Position numbers and translations under genes: made by a program. A stretch of 50,078 bases of DNA from G021776435 sp046756245 (GTDB lineage Bacteria > Pseudomonadota > Alphaproteobacteria > Caulobacterales > Parvularculaceae): NCBI GenBank assembly GCA_046756245.1, contig JBHHVZ010000009.1, forward strand, positions 1 through 50,078, in the 5' to 3' direction. Numbering within the stretch: position 1 is the stretch's first letter; each line of letters begins with the position of its first letter. Under the pieces are notes generated by a model. It ran no database searches. It saw only the letters and a list, made by a program, of their open reading frames with translations, and had not been told where the DNA came from. This document shows, one piece after another, positions 16,531 through 25,465 of this stretch.

Positions 16531-18873
16531 TTACGCCTCGGCGGCGCGCCGGCGCACATCTTCAACGGCGCGCAATATCTCTTCCGGCGTCGCCGGGGCG
16601 TTGAGACGCGGCGCGGCGCGCCCCGCGCCCGCCGCCGCGACGGCCCAGCCAAGCGCCGAAAACGCCGAAATCGCCAGCATCAGCGGCGGCTCGCCCACCG
16701 CTTTCGATTTGTGAATCGTGTTCTCGCGGTTAACGCCCTCGTCCCAGATCTCCATATTCATGATTTCCGGCCGATCGCTGCAGGCGGGAATTTTGTAAGT
16801 GGACGGCGCGTGGGTCTTCAGCACGCCCGCCTCGTCGTAGAAAAGCTCTTCGGTTGTCAGCCAGCCGAGGCCCTGAATGAATCCGCCTTCGATCTGTCCC
16901 ATGTCGACGGCCGGATTGAGCGAGCGCCCGACGTCGTGGAGAATATCGACGCGCAAGATCCGGTTTTCGCCGGTCAGCGTGTCGATGACGACTTCGCTCG
17001 CCGCCGCGCCATAGGCGTAGTAAAAGAACGGCCGGCCCTTCTGCGCGCTCTTGTCATAGTGAATCTTGGGCGTCCGGTAAAAACCGGTTGACGACAGCGA
17101 GATGCGCGCAAGATAGGCCGCTTTCACCAGATCCCTGAACGGAACGCGTACAGCGCCCGCGTGTACGTGATTGTCGCGGAAGGCGACGTCGACAACGGCG
17201 CAATCGTATTTTTCGGCGGCGAATGCGGCGAGCCGCGATTTGATTGCGCGGGCCGCCTCGCGCGCCGCCATGCCGTTGATGTCGGAGCCCGATGAGGCCG
17301 CCGTCGCCGAGGTGTTGGGCACCTTGTCGGTCGCCGTGGCGCTGATTTTTACGTGATCGAGATCGATCTGGAATTCGTGGGCGACCACCTGCGCGACCTT
17401 GATCATCAGGCCCTGGCCCATTTCCGTGCCGCCATGATTGAGATGCACGCTGCCGTCTGTATAAACATGCACGAGCGCGCCGGCCTGATTGAGATGCGTG
17501 GTCGTGAACGAAATGCCGAATTTCACCGGCGTCAGGGAAATGCCTTTCTTGAGAATGCGATTTTCGCGGTTGAATGCTGCAATCGCCTCCCGCCGCGCCC
17601 GGTAATCGGCCTTTTCGGCGAGCGCTTCCATCAGTTCGCGTGCGACGCAGTCCTCGACCGATTGGCCGTAGGGCGTCATGGCGCGACCGGGCAGGGCGTA
17701 AATGTTCCGTAGACGAATATCCAGCGGATCGGCGCCGAGATGAAAGGCGATTTCGTCAAGCGCGCATTCGATCGCCAACATGCCCTGCGGACCGCCGAAA
17801 CCCCGAAACGCCGTATTCGACACCGTATGAGTGCGATAACGGCGCGACTCAATATGCGCATTTTTGAGGAAATAGGCGTTGTCGGCGTGAAACATCGCCC
17901 GATCGTTGATCGCGGATGAAAGATCGGCCGAATAGCCGCAGCGCGATTCAAGCAGAATATCGGCGGCTTCGATCCGCCCTTCGCCGTCATAGCCGACTTC
18001 ATAGGCGACTTCGAAATCATGCCGCTTGCCGGTCATGATCATGTCGTCATCGCGGTCGAGGCGGACTTTCGCCGGCCGGCCGGTTTTCGTTGCTGCAAGC
18101 GCGGCGATCGCGGCGAAAAGCGAGGGCTGCGTCTCCTTGCCGCCGAAGCCGCCGCCCATGCGGCGCACTTCCACAGCGACGGCGTTGAACGGCTTGCCGA
18201 GCACGCGCGCAACCACGTGCTGGCCTTCGGTCGGGTTCTGCGTCGAAGAAAAAACCTGGACGTCGCCGTCTTCCATTGGAATCGCAAGCGCAACCTGGCC
18301 TTCGAGATAAAAGTGATCCTGCCCGCCAATCGTGCGGCGGCCGGAAACGCGGTGCGGCGCGTTTTTCAACGCGGCTTTCGCGTCGCCGAGCCGCATCGGC
18401 GGAACGCGCTCGATGACGCTGTCCTTCTCGCGCGCTTTGGCGATGGTCGTCAGCGCTTCAAGATCTTCATGGGCGACCTCCGCATTCGCGGCGGCGACGC
18501 GCGCGGCTTCGAGCGTTTCGGCGACGACGGCGAAGAGCGGCTGGCCGGCGTAGAACACCTCATTCTCAGCAAATACCGGATCGTCGCCGGCGATGGGGCT
18601 GTAATCATTCCTGCCCGGAATATCGGCGGCGGCGAGAACGCAGACGACGCCGCTTGCGGCCCGAACGCGCTCAAGACCGAGCTTTGAAAGTCGCGCATGG
18701 GCCCGCGCGCTCATGGCGACATAGACGTGCAACACGTCATCCGGGATCGGCAGGTCGTCGATATAACGCGCCGCGCCGGCGACGTGCTTTTCGGCGCTGT
18801 CATGACGCACGGCTTCGCGCACGCCGCCCTTGATCGGTGCGAATGCGGGCATATCGCGGCCGGCGTCAGGCAT
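16531..18873 (-). CDS. xdhB: Xanthine dehydrogenase molybdopterin-binding subunit
   Basis: A 780-residue large subunit of bacterial xanthine dehydrogenase, carrying the Mo cofactor and oxidising hypoxanthine to xanthine and xanthine to urate. Family motifs are 'GGQDHFYLEGQ' (around 165-175), 'RMGGGFGGKE', 'AFRGFGGPQGM', 'GGTEMGQGL', and the catalytic Glu within 'AVGEPPLMLA' near the C terminus. It overlaps xdhA by 8 bp, as expected for subunits made in equal amount. With XdhA it forms the cytoplasmic heterotetramer. The gene is full length with all expected motifs. Confidence 0.97.
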   Translation of the reverse strand: MPDAGRDMPAFAPIKGGVREAVRHDSAEKHVAGAARYIDDLPIPDDVLHVYVAMSARAHARLSKLGLERVRAASGVVCVLAAADIPGRNDYSPIAGDDPVFAENEVFYAGQPLFAVVAETLEAARVAAANAEVAHEDLEALTTIAKAREKDSVIERVPPMRLGDAKAALKNAPHRVSGRRTIGGQDHFYLEGQVALAIPMEDGDVQVFSSTQNPTEGQHVVARVLGKPFNAVAVEVRRMGGGFGGKETQPSLFAAIAALAATKTGRPAKVRLDRDDDMIMTGKRHDFEVAYEVGYDGEGRIEAADILLESRCGYSADLSSAINDRAMFHADNAYFLKNAHIESRRYRTHTVSNTAFRGFGGPQGMLAIECALDEIAFHLGADPLDIRLRNIYALPGRAMTPYGQSVEDCVARELMEALAEKADYRARREAIAAFNRENRILKKGISLTPVKFGISFTTTHLNQAGALVHVYTDGSVHLNHGGTEMGQGLMIKVAQVVAHEFQIDLDHVKISATATDKVPNTSATAASSGSDINGMAAREAARAIKSRLAAFAAEKYDCAVVDVAFRDNHVHAGAVRVPFRDLVKAAYLARISLSSTGFYRTPKIHYDKSAQKGRPFFYYAYGAAASEVVIDTLTGENRILRVDILHDVGRSLNPAVDMGQIEGGFIQGLGWLTTEELFYDEAGVLKTHAPSTYKIPACSDRPEIMNMEIWDEGVNRENTIHKSKAVGEPPLMLAISAFSALGWAVAAAGAGRAAPRLNAPATPEEILRAVEDVRRRAAEA

Positions 18874-20341
18874 AGGCGGTCGCTTTCATCTCGAGTACGC
18901 GGGTCGCAGCATTGGCTTCCCATTCGTAAAACGCTTTCAATAGAAGATTTTTCGCCGCCTCCATCCGATAATGCGCGGAAGCGCGCATGTCGGAGATCGG
19001 CGTGAAATCGGCTTCGAGCGCCGCTGCGGCGGCCTGCACTGTTGCTTCGCTCCAATCGGCGCCGTTGAGCGCAACCTCGCAGGCGCGGGCGCGCTTGGGC
19101 GTTTCCGCCATGCCGCCGAAGGCGACCCGCGCGCTTTCGATGCGTCCGCCGGCGATTCGAAGCGCAAAGGCGCCGCAAACCGCCGAAATATCCTGATCGA
19201 AGCGTTTGGAAATTTTGTAGGCGCGATAGAACAGATCACCCGCCGGCGCCGGCAGGTTGACCTTTTCAACGAATTCGCCGGGTTTTCTGTCCTGCTCGCC
19301 GCAGGAAATGAAATAATCCTCAAGCGGAATGTCGCGGCGCTTGCGGCCTTTGCGCAGGGTCAGCGTCGCGCCGGCTGCAATAAACGCCGGCATGGTGTCG
19401 CCAATCGGCGAGCCGTTGGCGATATTGCCGCCGATCGTGCCTGAATTGCGGATCTGCACCGAGCCCAAACGCCGAATGAGCTCGCCAATGTCGGGACTCC
19501 ACCGCGTCAGCGCTTCCTGCGCGTCCGTATAGGTCGCCATGGCGCCGATTTCGAGCGCGCCGTTTTGCTCGACGACTTCGGCGAGGTCCCGCGTCTCGCT
19601 CAACCCGATCACGGTTTCAAGCGTGCGGTGCTGCTTGGTAACCCACAGTCCCACATCGGTAGCGCCGGCGACGAGAACGGCGCCCGGATATTTCTCAACA
19701 AGCCGCGCCAGCGCGTCGGCTGAGCGCGGCGCGAAATACCGTTTCTGAACCCCCGTCAGCGGACACTCAAAGGAAAGCGCGAGATCGTCTTTTCGCTGTA
19801 TGGATTGAAGGCGCGCGCAAGTTTCCGCCGCTTCGCGGCGCAACGGGGCCGCCGGCAATTCATACATGCGCTCGGCGGCGGCGAGGATCGGCCCGTAGCC
19901 TGTGCACCGGCAGAGATTGCCGGCAAGCGCGTCGCACACGGCGCCGCGGTCGCTCGGCATTTTGTTCTCATAATGCGCGAACAGCGACATCACGAAGCCA
20001 GGCGTGCAGAACCCGCATTGCGAACCGTGACAGTCGACCATCGCCTGTTGAACGGGATGCAACGCGCCGTTCCAGTTTAAGGATTCGACGGTCACCAGTT
20101 CCTTTCCGTCGAGAACCGGTATGAAGACGATGCAGGCGTTGATCGCGCGATAAACAACGGCGCCGTCGCGCAATTCGCCGATGACGACCGTGCAGGCGCC
20201 GCAATCGCCCTCCGCGCAACCTTCCTTGGTTCCCGTACGGCGGAGATCTTCGCGTAGATATTGCAGCACCGTGCGGGTCGGATCGACGCCGCGCGCCTCG
20301 CGGATTTCTCCGTCGAGCAGAAACCGAATCGTATCGGACAC
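18866..20341 (-). CDS. xdhA: Xanthine dehydrogenase Fe-S/FAD subunit
   Basis: A 491-residue small subunit with two [2Fe-2S] clusters and FAD, taking electrons from the Mo site to NAD+. The plant-type cluster ligands are Cys42, Cys47 and Cys50 in 'GCAEGDCGAC' plus Cys70; the second cluster uses Cys109/Cys112 in 'CGFC' and Cys144/Cys146 in 'LCRC'. The FAD domain begins about residue 195, with 'VLVAGATDVGL' and 'TIGGNIANGSPIGD'. The start is GTG with GGGGGAG upstream. It is the second gene of the minus-strand operon, 4 bp after the uraH stop. Confidence 0.97.
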   Translation of the reverse strand: MSDTIRFLLDGEIREARGVDPTRTVLQYLREDLRRTGTKEGCAEGDCGACTVVIGELRDGAVVYRAINACIVFIPVLDGKELVTVESLNWNGALHPVQQAMVDCHGSQCGFCTPGFVMSLFAHYENKMPSDRGAVCDALAGNLCRCTGYGPILAAAERMYELPAAPLRREAAETCARLQSIQRKDDLALSFECPLTGVQKRYFAPRSADALARLVEKYPGAVLVAGATDVGLWVTKQHRTLETVIGLSETRDLAEVVEQNGALEIGAMATYTDAQEALTRWSPDIGELIRRLGSVQIRNSGTIGGNIANGSPIGDTMPAFIAAGATLTLRKGRKRRDIPLEDYFISCGEQDRKPGEFVEKVNLPAPAGDLFYRAYKISKRFDQDISAVCGAFALRIAGGRIESARVAFGGMAETPKRARACEVALNGADWSEATVQAAAAALEADFTPISDMRASAHYRMEAAKNLLLKAFYEWEANAATRVLEMKATAYA

Positions 20342-20345
20342 TGTC

Positions 20346-20702
20346 TTAGCTCCCCCGATACGTGCTGTAGCCGTAAGGCGAAATCAGCAGCGGCACGTGG
20401 TAATGCGCATCCACGTCAGCGATCCCGAAAGCGATCGAGACCACGTCGAGGAAGGCCGGTTCGGGCAATTCGACGCCGCACGCGCGAAAATACGCGCCCG
20501 CGTGAAAATCAAGCCGGTACCTGCCCGTTTCCATCGCTTCACGGCTCAGCAAAAGCCCGTCGCACCGCCCGTCCGCATTCGTGACTGCGTGTGCGATCTC
20601 TTCGAACGCGCCCGCATCGGTTTCCCGGAATAACGCAATCTCCACACCTCTGGCGGGGCGGCCGTGGGCTATATCGAGAACATGCGTGGTCAGGCCTGCC
20701 AT
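20346..20702 (-). CDS. uraH: 5-Hydroxyisourate hydrolase
   Basis: A 118-residue transthyretin-like hydrolase that converts 5-hydroxyisourate (the PuuD product) to OHCU. It has the N-terminal 'LTTHVLDIAHGRPA' with the catalytic His and the diagnostic C-terminal 'YRGS' tetrapeptide. The frame can start at a TTG at 20714, but the ATG at 20702 leaves the normal family length. No signal peptide is visible. It is the first gene of the minus-strand purine operon and diverges from puuE over about 95 bp. Confidence 0.94.
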   Translation of the reverse strand: MAGLTTHVLDIAHGRPARGVEIALFRETDAGAFEEIAHAVTNADGRCDGLLLSREAMETGRYRLDFHAGAYFRACGVELPEPAFLDVVSIAFGIADVDAHYHVPLLISPYGYSTYRGS

Positions 20703-20716
20703 CGGCAAATTCAACC

Positions 20717-20745
20717 TTGGTCGATAAAACTTCTTATCCTATACA
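20717..20745 (+). promoter_or_regulatory. Candidate puuE promoter with inverted repeat in the spacer
   Basis: A sigma70-like pair, TTGGTC (20717-20722) and TATACA (20740-20745), has an exact 17-bp spacer and lies about 50 bp before the puuE ATG. The spacer contains the inverted repeat GATAA (20723-20727)/TTATC (20734-20738), placed where a repressor would block RNA polymerase. The -35 match is poor, so confidence is low. Confidence 0.35.
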
Positions 20746-20797
20746 CCTTTAGCGCCGGTCGCCATATCGCGCCTGGAAGATTAATGAAAGAGAGATC

Positions 20798-21715
20798 ATG
20801 GGCGAAAGGTCCTATCCGAGAGACCTCAAGGGTTACGCCGGAAAGCCTCCCCATGCGAAATGGCCAGGCGGCGCGCGCATCGCCGTCCAATTCGTCCTCA
20901 ATTACGAGGAAGGCGGCGAAAACAGCATTCTCCATGGCGACGCCGGCGCCGAGACCTTTCTTTCCGAGATCATTAATGCGCCGGAGATTAAAGGCGCGCG
21001 CCATATGAGCATGGAGTCGCTTTACGAGTACGGCTCGCGCGCAGGAGTCTGGCGCTTGTTGAAGCTCTTTCGCGATCATAAAATTCCAATCACCGTGTTC
21101 GCCGTCGCCACGGCGCTCGAACGCAACCCATGCGTTGTTGATGAAATCCTGATTGACGGCCACGAAATCTGCTCGCACGGGTTGAAATGGATCAACTACC
21201 AGGACGTCGCGGAAGACGTCGAACGCGCCCATATCGCCGAGGCGGTTGAAATATTACGCACGCTGACGGGCGAGCGTCCGCTCGGCTGGTATACGGGGCG
21301 CACCAGCCCGAATACGCGGCGTCTCGTGGTCGAGCATGGCGGATTTTTATACGACGCCGACGATTACAATGACGATTTGCCGTTCTGGACCCGCGTCGGC
21401 GATGTCGACCATCTGGTCGTGCCCTATACGCTTGACGTCAACGACATGCGATTCGCGACCGTTCAAGGGTTCAACAGCGGCGATCAGTTTTACGCTTACC
21501 TCAAGGACGCTTTTGACGTGCTCTACAAGGAAGGCGAAACCGCGCCCAAAATGCTGTCGATCGGCCTGCACGGACGCATCGTCGGGCGGCCCGGCCGCTT
21601 CGCCGCGCTTGAGCGGTTCGTCCGCTATGCGCTCGATCAGCCGGATGTTTGGTTCTGCCGACGCATCGACATCGCCCGCTGCTGGCGCGATAACTTCCCT
21701 CCGCCGGAGAAATGA
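20798..21715 (+). CDS. puuE: Allantoinase PuuE (polysaccharide-deacetylase fold)
   Basis: A 305-residue cofactor-light allantoinase of the PuuE family, which hydrolyses allantoin to allantoate and is unrelated to the zinc amidohydrolase AllB. It begins 'YPRDLKGYAGKPPHAKWPGGARIAVQFVLNYEEGGENS', a strong family signature shown here only in part by 'YPRDLKGY' and 'NYEEGGENS'; the deacetylase-type 'GHEICSHGLKW' and 'GWYTGRTSPNTRRL' follow. AAAGAGAG precedes the ATG. It heads the plus-strand operon puuE-uraD-alc and its stop overlaps uraD by 4 bp. Confidence 0.95.
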   Translation: MGERSYPRDLKGYAGKPPHAKWPGGARIAVQFVLNYEEGGENSILHGDAGAETFLSEIINAPEIKGARHMSMESLYEYGSRAGVWRLLKLFRDHKIPITVFAVATALERNPCVVDEILIDGHEICSHGLKWINYQDVAEDVERAHIAEAVEILRTLTGERPLGWYTGRTSPNTRRLVVEHGGFLYDADDYNDDLPFWTRVGDVDHLVVPYTLDVNDMRFATVQGFNSGDQFYAYLKDAFDVLYKEGETAPKMLSIGLHGRIVGRPGRFAALERFVRYALDQPDVWFCRRIDIARCWRDNFPPPEK

Positions 21716-22272
21716 CGGCGCGGACAATCATGAGCAGTTTATCTCTTCTTTCCCCCAGACCGGGCGAACTCGACCGCGAGTCGTTTCTCGAATCCTATGG
21801 CGGCGTTTATGAAAGCGCGCCCTGGGTGGCGGAAGCCGTTTGGCCGGAAGCCGCGCAAGAGAACCTGGATGCGCCCGCCGCCATGGGCGCGGCGATGCGC
21901 GCCGTCGTCGACGCCGCCGGCGAAGAACAACAACTTGCGCTTCTGCGCGCCCACCCTGAGCTCGCAGGGCGCGCCGCCATTGCCGGCGAATTGACCGACG
22001 CCTCGACCCGCGAACAGGCCGGCGCCGGTCTCGACCGCTGCGCGCCGGAAGAGTTCGAGGAATTTCTGACTCTCAACGCGCGCTATAATGAGAAATTCGG
22101 CTTTCCTTTCATTATTGCAGTCGCAGGGTTGTCGCGCGCCGATATTCTCGCCGCATTCCGCGCCCGCCTGAACAATAGCCGTAAAACTGAATTCGAAACC
22201 GCCCTCAACGAAGTCCATAAAATAGCCGCGCTGCGCCTTGCCGCGGGCGCCGGCTCGAAGGAGGCCTCATGA
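21712..22272 (+). CDS. uraD: OHCU decarboxylase
   Basis: A 186-residue decarboxylase converting 2-oxo-4-hydroxy-4-carboxy-5-ureidoimidazoline to S-allantoin, the step between UraH and PuuE. Signatures are 'LLRAHPELAGRAA' with the catalytic His, and 'FLTLNARYNEKFGFPFIIA'. The first ATG overlaps the puuE stop and has GGAGA just upstream; a second ATG at 21730 could also serve. The stop overlaps the allantoicase start by 4 bp, so all three plus-strand genes are translationally coupled. Confidence 0.95.
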   Translation: MTARTIMSSLSLLSPRPGELDRESFLESYGGVYESAPWVAEAVWPEAAQENLDAPAAMGAAMRAVVDAAGEEQQLALLRAHPELAGRAAIAGELTDASTREQAGAGLDRCAPEEFEEFLTLNARYNEKFGFPFIIAVAGLSRADILAAFRARLNNSRKTEFETALNEVHKIAALRLAAGAGSKEAS

Positions 22273-23276
22273 GCGCGCGCGCCTTCACGCGCCTGACTGA
22301 TCTGGCGCAGCCGCGGCTCGGCGGCGCAGTCGTTTTTGCGACCGATGATTTCTTCGGCGACAAGTCCCGGCTTATCGCACCGAGCGAACCCGTTTTCATT
22401 CCCGATAAATATGACGATCACGGCAAGTGGATGGACGGCTGGGAAAGCCGCCGCAGACGGGACTCAGGTCATGACTATTGCATTGTCAAACTCGGCCGGC
22501 CTGGGAAGGTCGCCGGATTCGAAATCGACACGCGCCATTTCACAGGCAATTATCCCCCCGCCGCCTCTATCGACGCCTGTTCGTGCAATCTGGAAACGCC
22601 CGATGAATCCGCGAATTGGGAAACGCTTGTCGAACGCGTCGCGCTCAAGGGCGACGATCGGCGCTTTATCGAAGTCGACGATGATCGCGTGTGGACGCAT
22701 GTCCGGCTGGTGATCTATCCGGACGGCGGCGTCGCCCGGCTGCGCGTTTACGGCCGCGTGCACATGGACTGGAACGCCGTCGGCGCCGATACGCTGATCG
22801 ATCTCGCCGCCATGGAGTTCGGCGGCCGAACCGTGGCCTGCAATGATGAACATTTCGGCCGGCTTGACAATCTCATCGCGCCCGGACGCGGCGTGAATAT
22901 GGGCGACGGCTGGGAAACGCGCCGCCGGCGCGAGCCCGGCCATGACTGGGCGGTCATTGAACTGGCGCATCCGGGAACGATCGAGCAGATCGTCATCGAC
23001 ACCGCCCATTTCAAAGGCAACTACCCCGACCGCTGTTCGATACAGGCGACGGGCGCGGCGCCCGGCGGCGATGAGGCGATCGGCGCCGCGGCCGAGACAT
23101 GGCCGGTTCTGCTTCCCGAACAGAAACTCGATGCGGACCGCGAACACCTGTTCACCGAGGCGATCGTCGCCCATAAGCCCGTTCGGTATGTGCGCCTGAA
23201 CATATATCCTGACGGCGGCGTCAGCCGGCTGCGCCTGTTCGGCCGCATCGCAGCCGGCGCGAAGGACCAAGGATAA
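22269..23276 (+). CDS. alc: Allantoicase
   Basis: A 335-residue allantoicase hydrolysing allantoate to ureidoglycolate and urea. The family's internal duplication is plain: each half has a 'DGWE(S/T)RRRR..GHD' block (about residues 56-70 and 213-227), an 'IDT.HF.GNYP' block and an 'IYPDGGV.RLR..GR' ending. Its product is the substrate of AllA encoded in the opposite operon. It is the last clearly purine-related gene of the plus-strand operon; an epimerase gene begins 5 bp after its stop. Confidence 0.96.
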   Translation: MSARAFTRLTDLAQPRLGGAVVFATDDFFGDKSRLIAPSEPVFIPDKYDDHGKWMDGWESRRRRDSGHDYCIVKLGRPGKVAGFEIDTRHFTGNYPPAASIDACSCNLETPDESANWETLVERVALKGDDRRFIEVDDDRVWTHVRLVIYPDGGVARLRVYGRVHMDWNAVGADTLIDLAAMEFGGRTVACNDEHFGRLDNLIAPGRGVNMGDGWETRRRREPGHDWAVIELAHPGTIEQIVIDTAHFKGNYPDRCSIQATGAAPGGDEAIGAAAETWPVLLPEQKLDADREHLFTEAIVAHKPVRYVRLNIYPDGGVSRLRLFGRIAAGAKDQG

Positions 23277-23281
23277 CGTCT

Positions 23282-24256
23282 ATGAAGAAAGTGCTGATCA
23301 CTGGCGTCGCCGGCTTTATCGGCTTTCATATGGCGAAAACGCTGGCGGCGCGCGGCTGCGACGTGGCCGGCGTCGATAACTTGAACGACTATTATCCGCC
23401 GGCGTTAAAGCGCGCACGCCTCGATGCGCTCGACGGCGCTGTGAAATTCGCTGAACTCGATATTGCAGACGCTGATTCCTTCGCCGCGTTTGTCAAATCC
23501 GAACGTCCTGAAGTCGTCCTTCACCTGGCCGCCCAAGCGGGCGTGCGTTATTCGCTTGATCATCCTTTCGCCTATGCGCATTCCAATTTGCTTGGTCATC
23601 TGTCGGTGCTCGAAGCCTGCCGACATGCAGATAGTCTCTCGCATCTCGTCTACGCCTCATCGAGCTCGGTTTATGGCGGCGCAACGAAAGTTCCGTTTTC
23701 CGAAGACGACAGGGTCGACAACCCCGTTTCGCTCTACGCCGCCACCAAACGCAGCGGCGAATTGATGAGCGCAACTTACGCGCATCTTTATGGGCTGAAA
23801 CAGATCGGACTTCGCTTCTTCACCGTATACGGACCGTGGGGACGGCCGGACATGGCTTACTGGCTCTTCACCGACGCCATCCTGAAAGGCGAACCGATAC
23901 GCGTGTTTAATCACGGCGATATGAGCCGGGATTTCACCTATATCGACGACGCCGTGACTGCGGTGACGGCGATCACAGAAACGCCGCCGTCGTTCAGCAC
24001 AGGCGAACGGCCGCACAGGCTATACAACATCGGCAATCATGCGCCAGTCCCGCTCATGGACATGATCGCCGCGCTGGAAAACCTGCTCGGGCGCAAGGCG
24101 GAAAAGATCATGGAGCTGATGCAACCCGGCGACGTTAAGGAAACCTACGCCGACGTCTCAGCGGCGCAGGCTGATTACGGATTCAATCCGTCAACGTCTA
24201 TCAACGAAGGGCTTCGTCGCTTTGTCGAATGGCGTCGGTCTTACCGGGACGTTTAA
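23282..24256 (+). CDS. NAD-dependent epimerase, UDP-glucuronate 4-epimerase-like
   Basis: A 324-residue extended short-chain dehydrogenase/reductase. The N-terminal NAD loop is 'GVAGFIGFHMA', followed by 'DNLNDYYPPALKRARL', a segment characteristic of UDP-glucuronate/UDP-galacturonate 4-epimerases (LspL/CapI-like). The catalytic tyrosine and lysine are in 'YAATKRSGE', and 'RFFTVYGPWGRPDMA' supports the subgroup. It would make UDP-galacturonate for surface polysaccharide. It starts only 5 bp after allantoicase with AAGGATAAC upstream, so it is probably cotranscribed with purine genes although no metabolic link is evident. Confidence 0.88.
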   Translation: MKKVLITGVAGFIGFHMAKTLAARGCDVAGVDNLNDYYPPALKRARLDALDGAVKFAELDIADADSFAAFVKSERPEVVLHLAAQAGVRYSLDHPFAYAHSNLLGHLSVLEACRHADSLSHLVYASSSSVYGGATKVPFSEDDRVDNPVSLYAATKRSGELMSATYAHLYGLKQIGLRFFTVYGPWGRPDMAYWLFTDAILKGEPIRVFNHGDMSRDFTYIDDAVTAVTAITETPPSFSTGERPHRLYNIGNHAPVPLMDMIAALENLLGRKAEKIMELMQPGDVKETYADVSAAQADYGFNPSTSINEGLRRFVEWRRSYRDV

Positions 24257-24286
24257 GCGCCGCATATAAGCGTTAGCGCAGGGCGA

Positions 24287-25345
24287 TCATGCGACCGTAA
24301 TACGCGCGTCGCCTTTTTCGAATCGGCCAATGACGGCGGCGTCGCCATGACCGTGTCGGGCGAACGCGTTGAGCACGGCTTCCGCGCTCAAAGGCGCGCA
24401 GGCGACAAGCAGCCCGCCGCTCGTTTGCGGATCGCAGAACAAGTCGCGCTCCTGCGCGCGCCAGCCGGCGGGCGCGTCCACAGAGCCGGCGATGCTGTCC
24501 CAGTTTCTCCCCGACGCGCCGGTCTTGACCCCATCTTCAATCAGTGCGCGCGCCCCCGCAAAGACCGGAACGGCGGCGGCGTCTATTGTCGCCGATATGC
24601 TGCTCGCACGGCACATTTCAATCAGGTGTCCCAGCAGACCGAACCCTGTTACGTCGGTCGCCGCATGGACGCCGTCGATCGCCGCAAGATCGCCGCCCGG
24701 CGTATTGAGCAGCGTCGTCGAAGCGATCATTGAGCGATAGTCTTCGTCCGAAAGAATTTCTTTTTTCAGGGCGGCGCTGAAAACGCCGACGCCGAGCGGC
24801 TTGCCGAGAATGAGAACGTCGCCGTCGCGGGCGCCGGCGTTTCGCAAAATTTTCTTTGGGTGCGCCAGACCCAACGCAACAAGGCCGTAAATCGGTTCAA
24901 CCGAATCAATGGAATGGCCGCCGGCGACCGGAGCGCCCGCCGCATCGCATACGGAGCGTCCGCCTGCGAGAATCTTGCGAATTGTTTCAGGCGATATCTT
25001 TCCAATCGGCATGCCGACGAGAGCGAGCGTGAATATCGGCCGCCCGCCCATCGCATAGACGTCGGAGAGCGCATTGGTCGCGGCGATGCGTCCAAAGTCG
25101 TAAGGATCATCAACGATCGGCATAAAAAAATCCGTCGTGGCGATCAGCGCCGCCTCGTCGGATATCTGATAGACAGCCGCGTCGTCGCTCGTCGCGGCAT
25201 CCACTAGCAGCGCCTGCGGCGCAAGCGGCGCCGGCGTTTTCCCTAATATCTCCTGAAGCGCGTCCGGAGCGATCTTGCACCCGCATCCGCCGCCATGGGC
25301 GAGCGAGGTCAGGCGAGGCTCTTCGGATGACGTTTTAACGTTCAA
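24287..25345 (-). CDS. selD: Selenide, water dikinase SelD (Cys form)
   Basis: A 352-residue SelD making selenophosphate from selenide and ATP. The N-terminal active loop 'GGGCGCK' has Cys21 and Cys23 followed by Lys24, so this is the cysteine rather than selenocysteine form. 'DDAAVYQI', 'TDFFMPIVDDPYDFGRIAA' and 'CDPQTSGGLLVA' are family motifs. The start is best placed at a TTG (25345): GGAGGAG lies 6 nt upstream, whereas an ATG at 25396 adds an unlikely extension. It diverges from mnmH, its client, across 120 bp. Confidence 0.93.
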   Translation of the reverse strand: MNVKTSSEEPRLTSLAHGGGCGCKIAPDALQEILGKTPAPLAPQALLVDAATSDDAAVYQISDEAALIATTDFFMPIVDDPYDFGRIAATNALSDVYAMGGRPIFTLALVGMPIGKISPETIRKILAGGRSVCDAAGAPVAGGHSIDSVEPIYGLVALGLAHPKKILRNAGARDGDVLILGKPLGVGVFSAALKKEILSDEDYRSMIASTTLLNTPGGDLAAIDGVHAATDVTGFGLLGHLIEMCRASSISATIDAAAVPVFAGARALIEDGVKTGASGRNWDSIAGSVDAPAGWRAQERDLFCDPQTSGGLLVACAPLSAEAVLNAFARHGHGDAAVIGRFEKGDARITVA

Positions 25346-25465
25346 GCGGGTCTCCTCCTTAAGTGGCGTCCTCGCGGCCGCGCCGGCGTGCTTCATACTT
25401 TATCGCCTGCCTGCGGTGCGACGCCAGTCTTGCCGCAGAGCGGAAGGCAGGGCTAGATCATTCTC

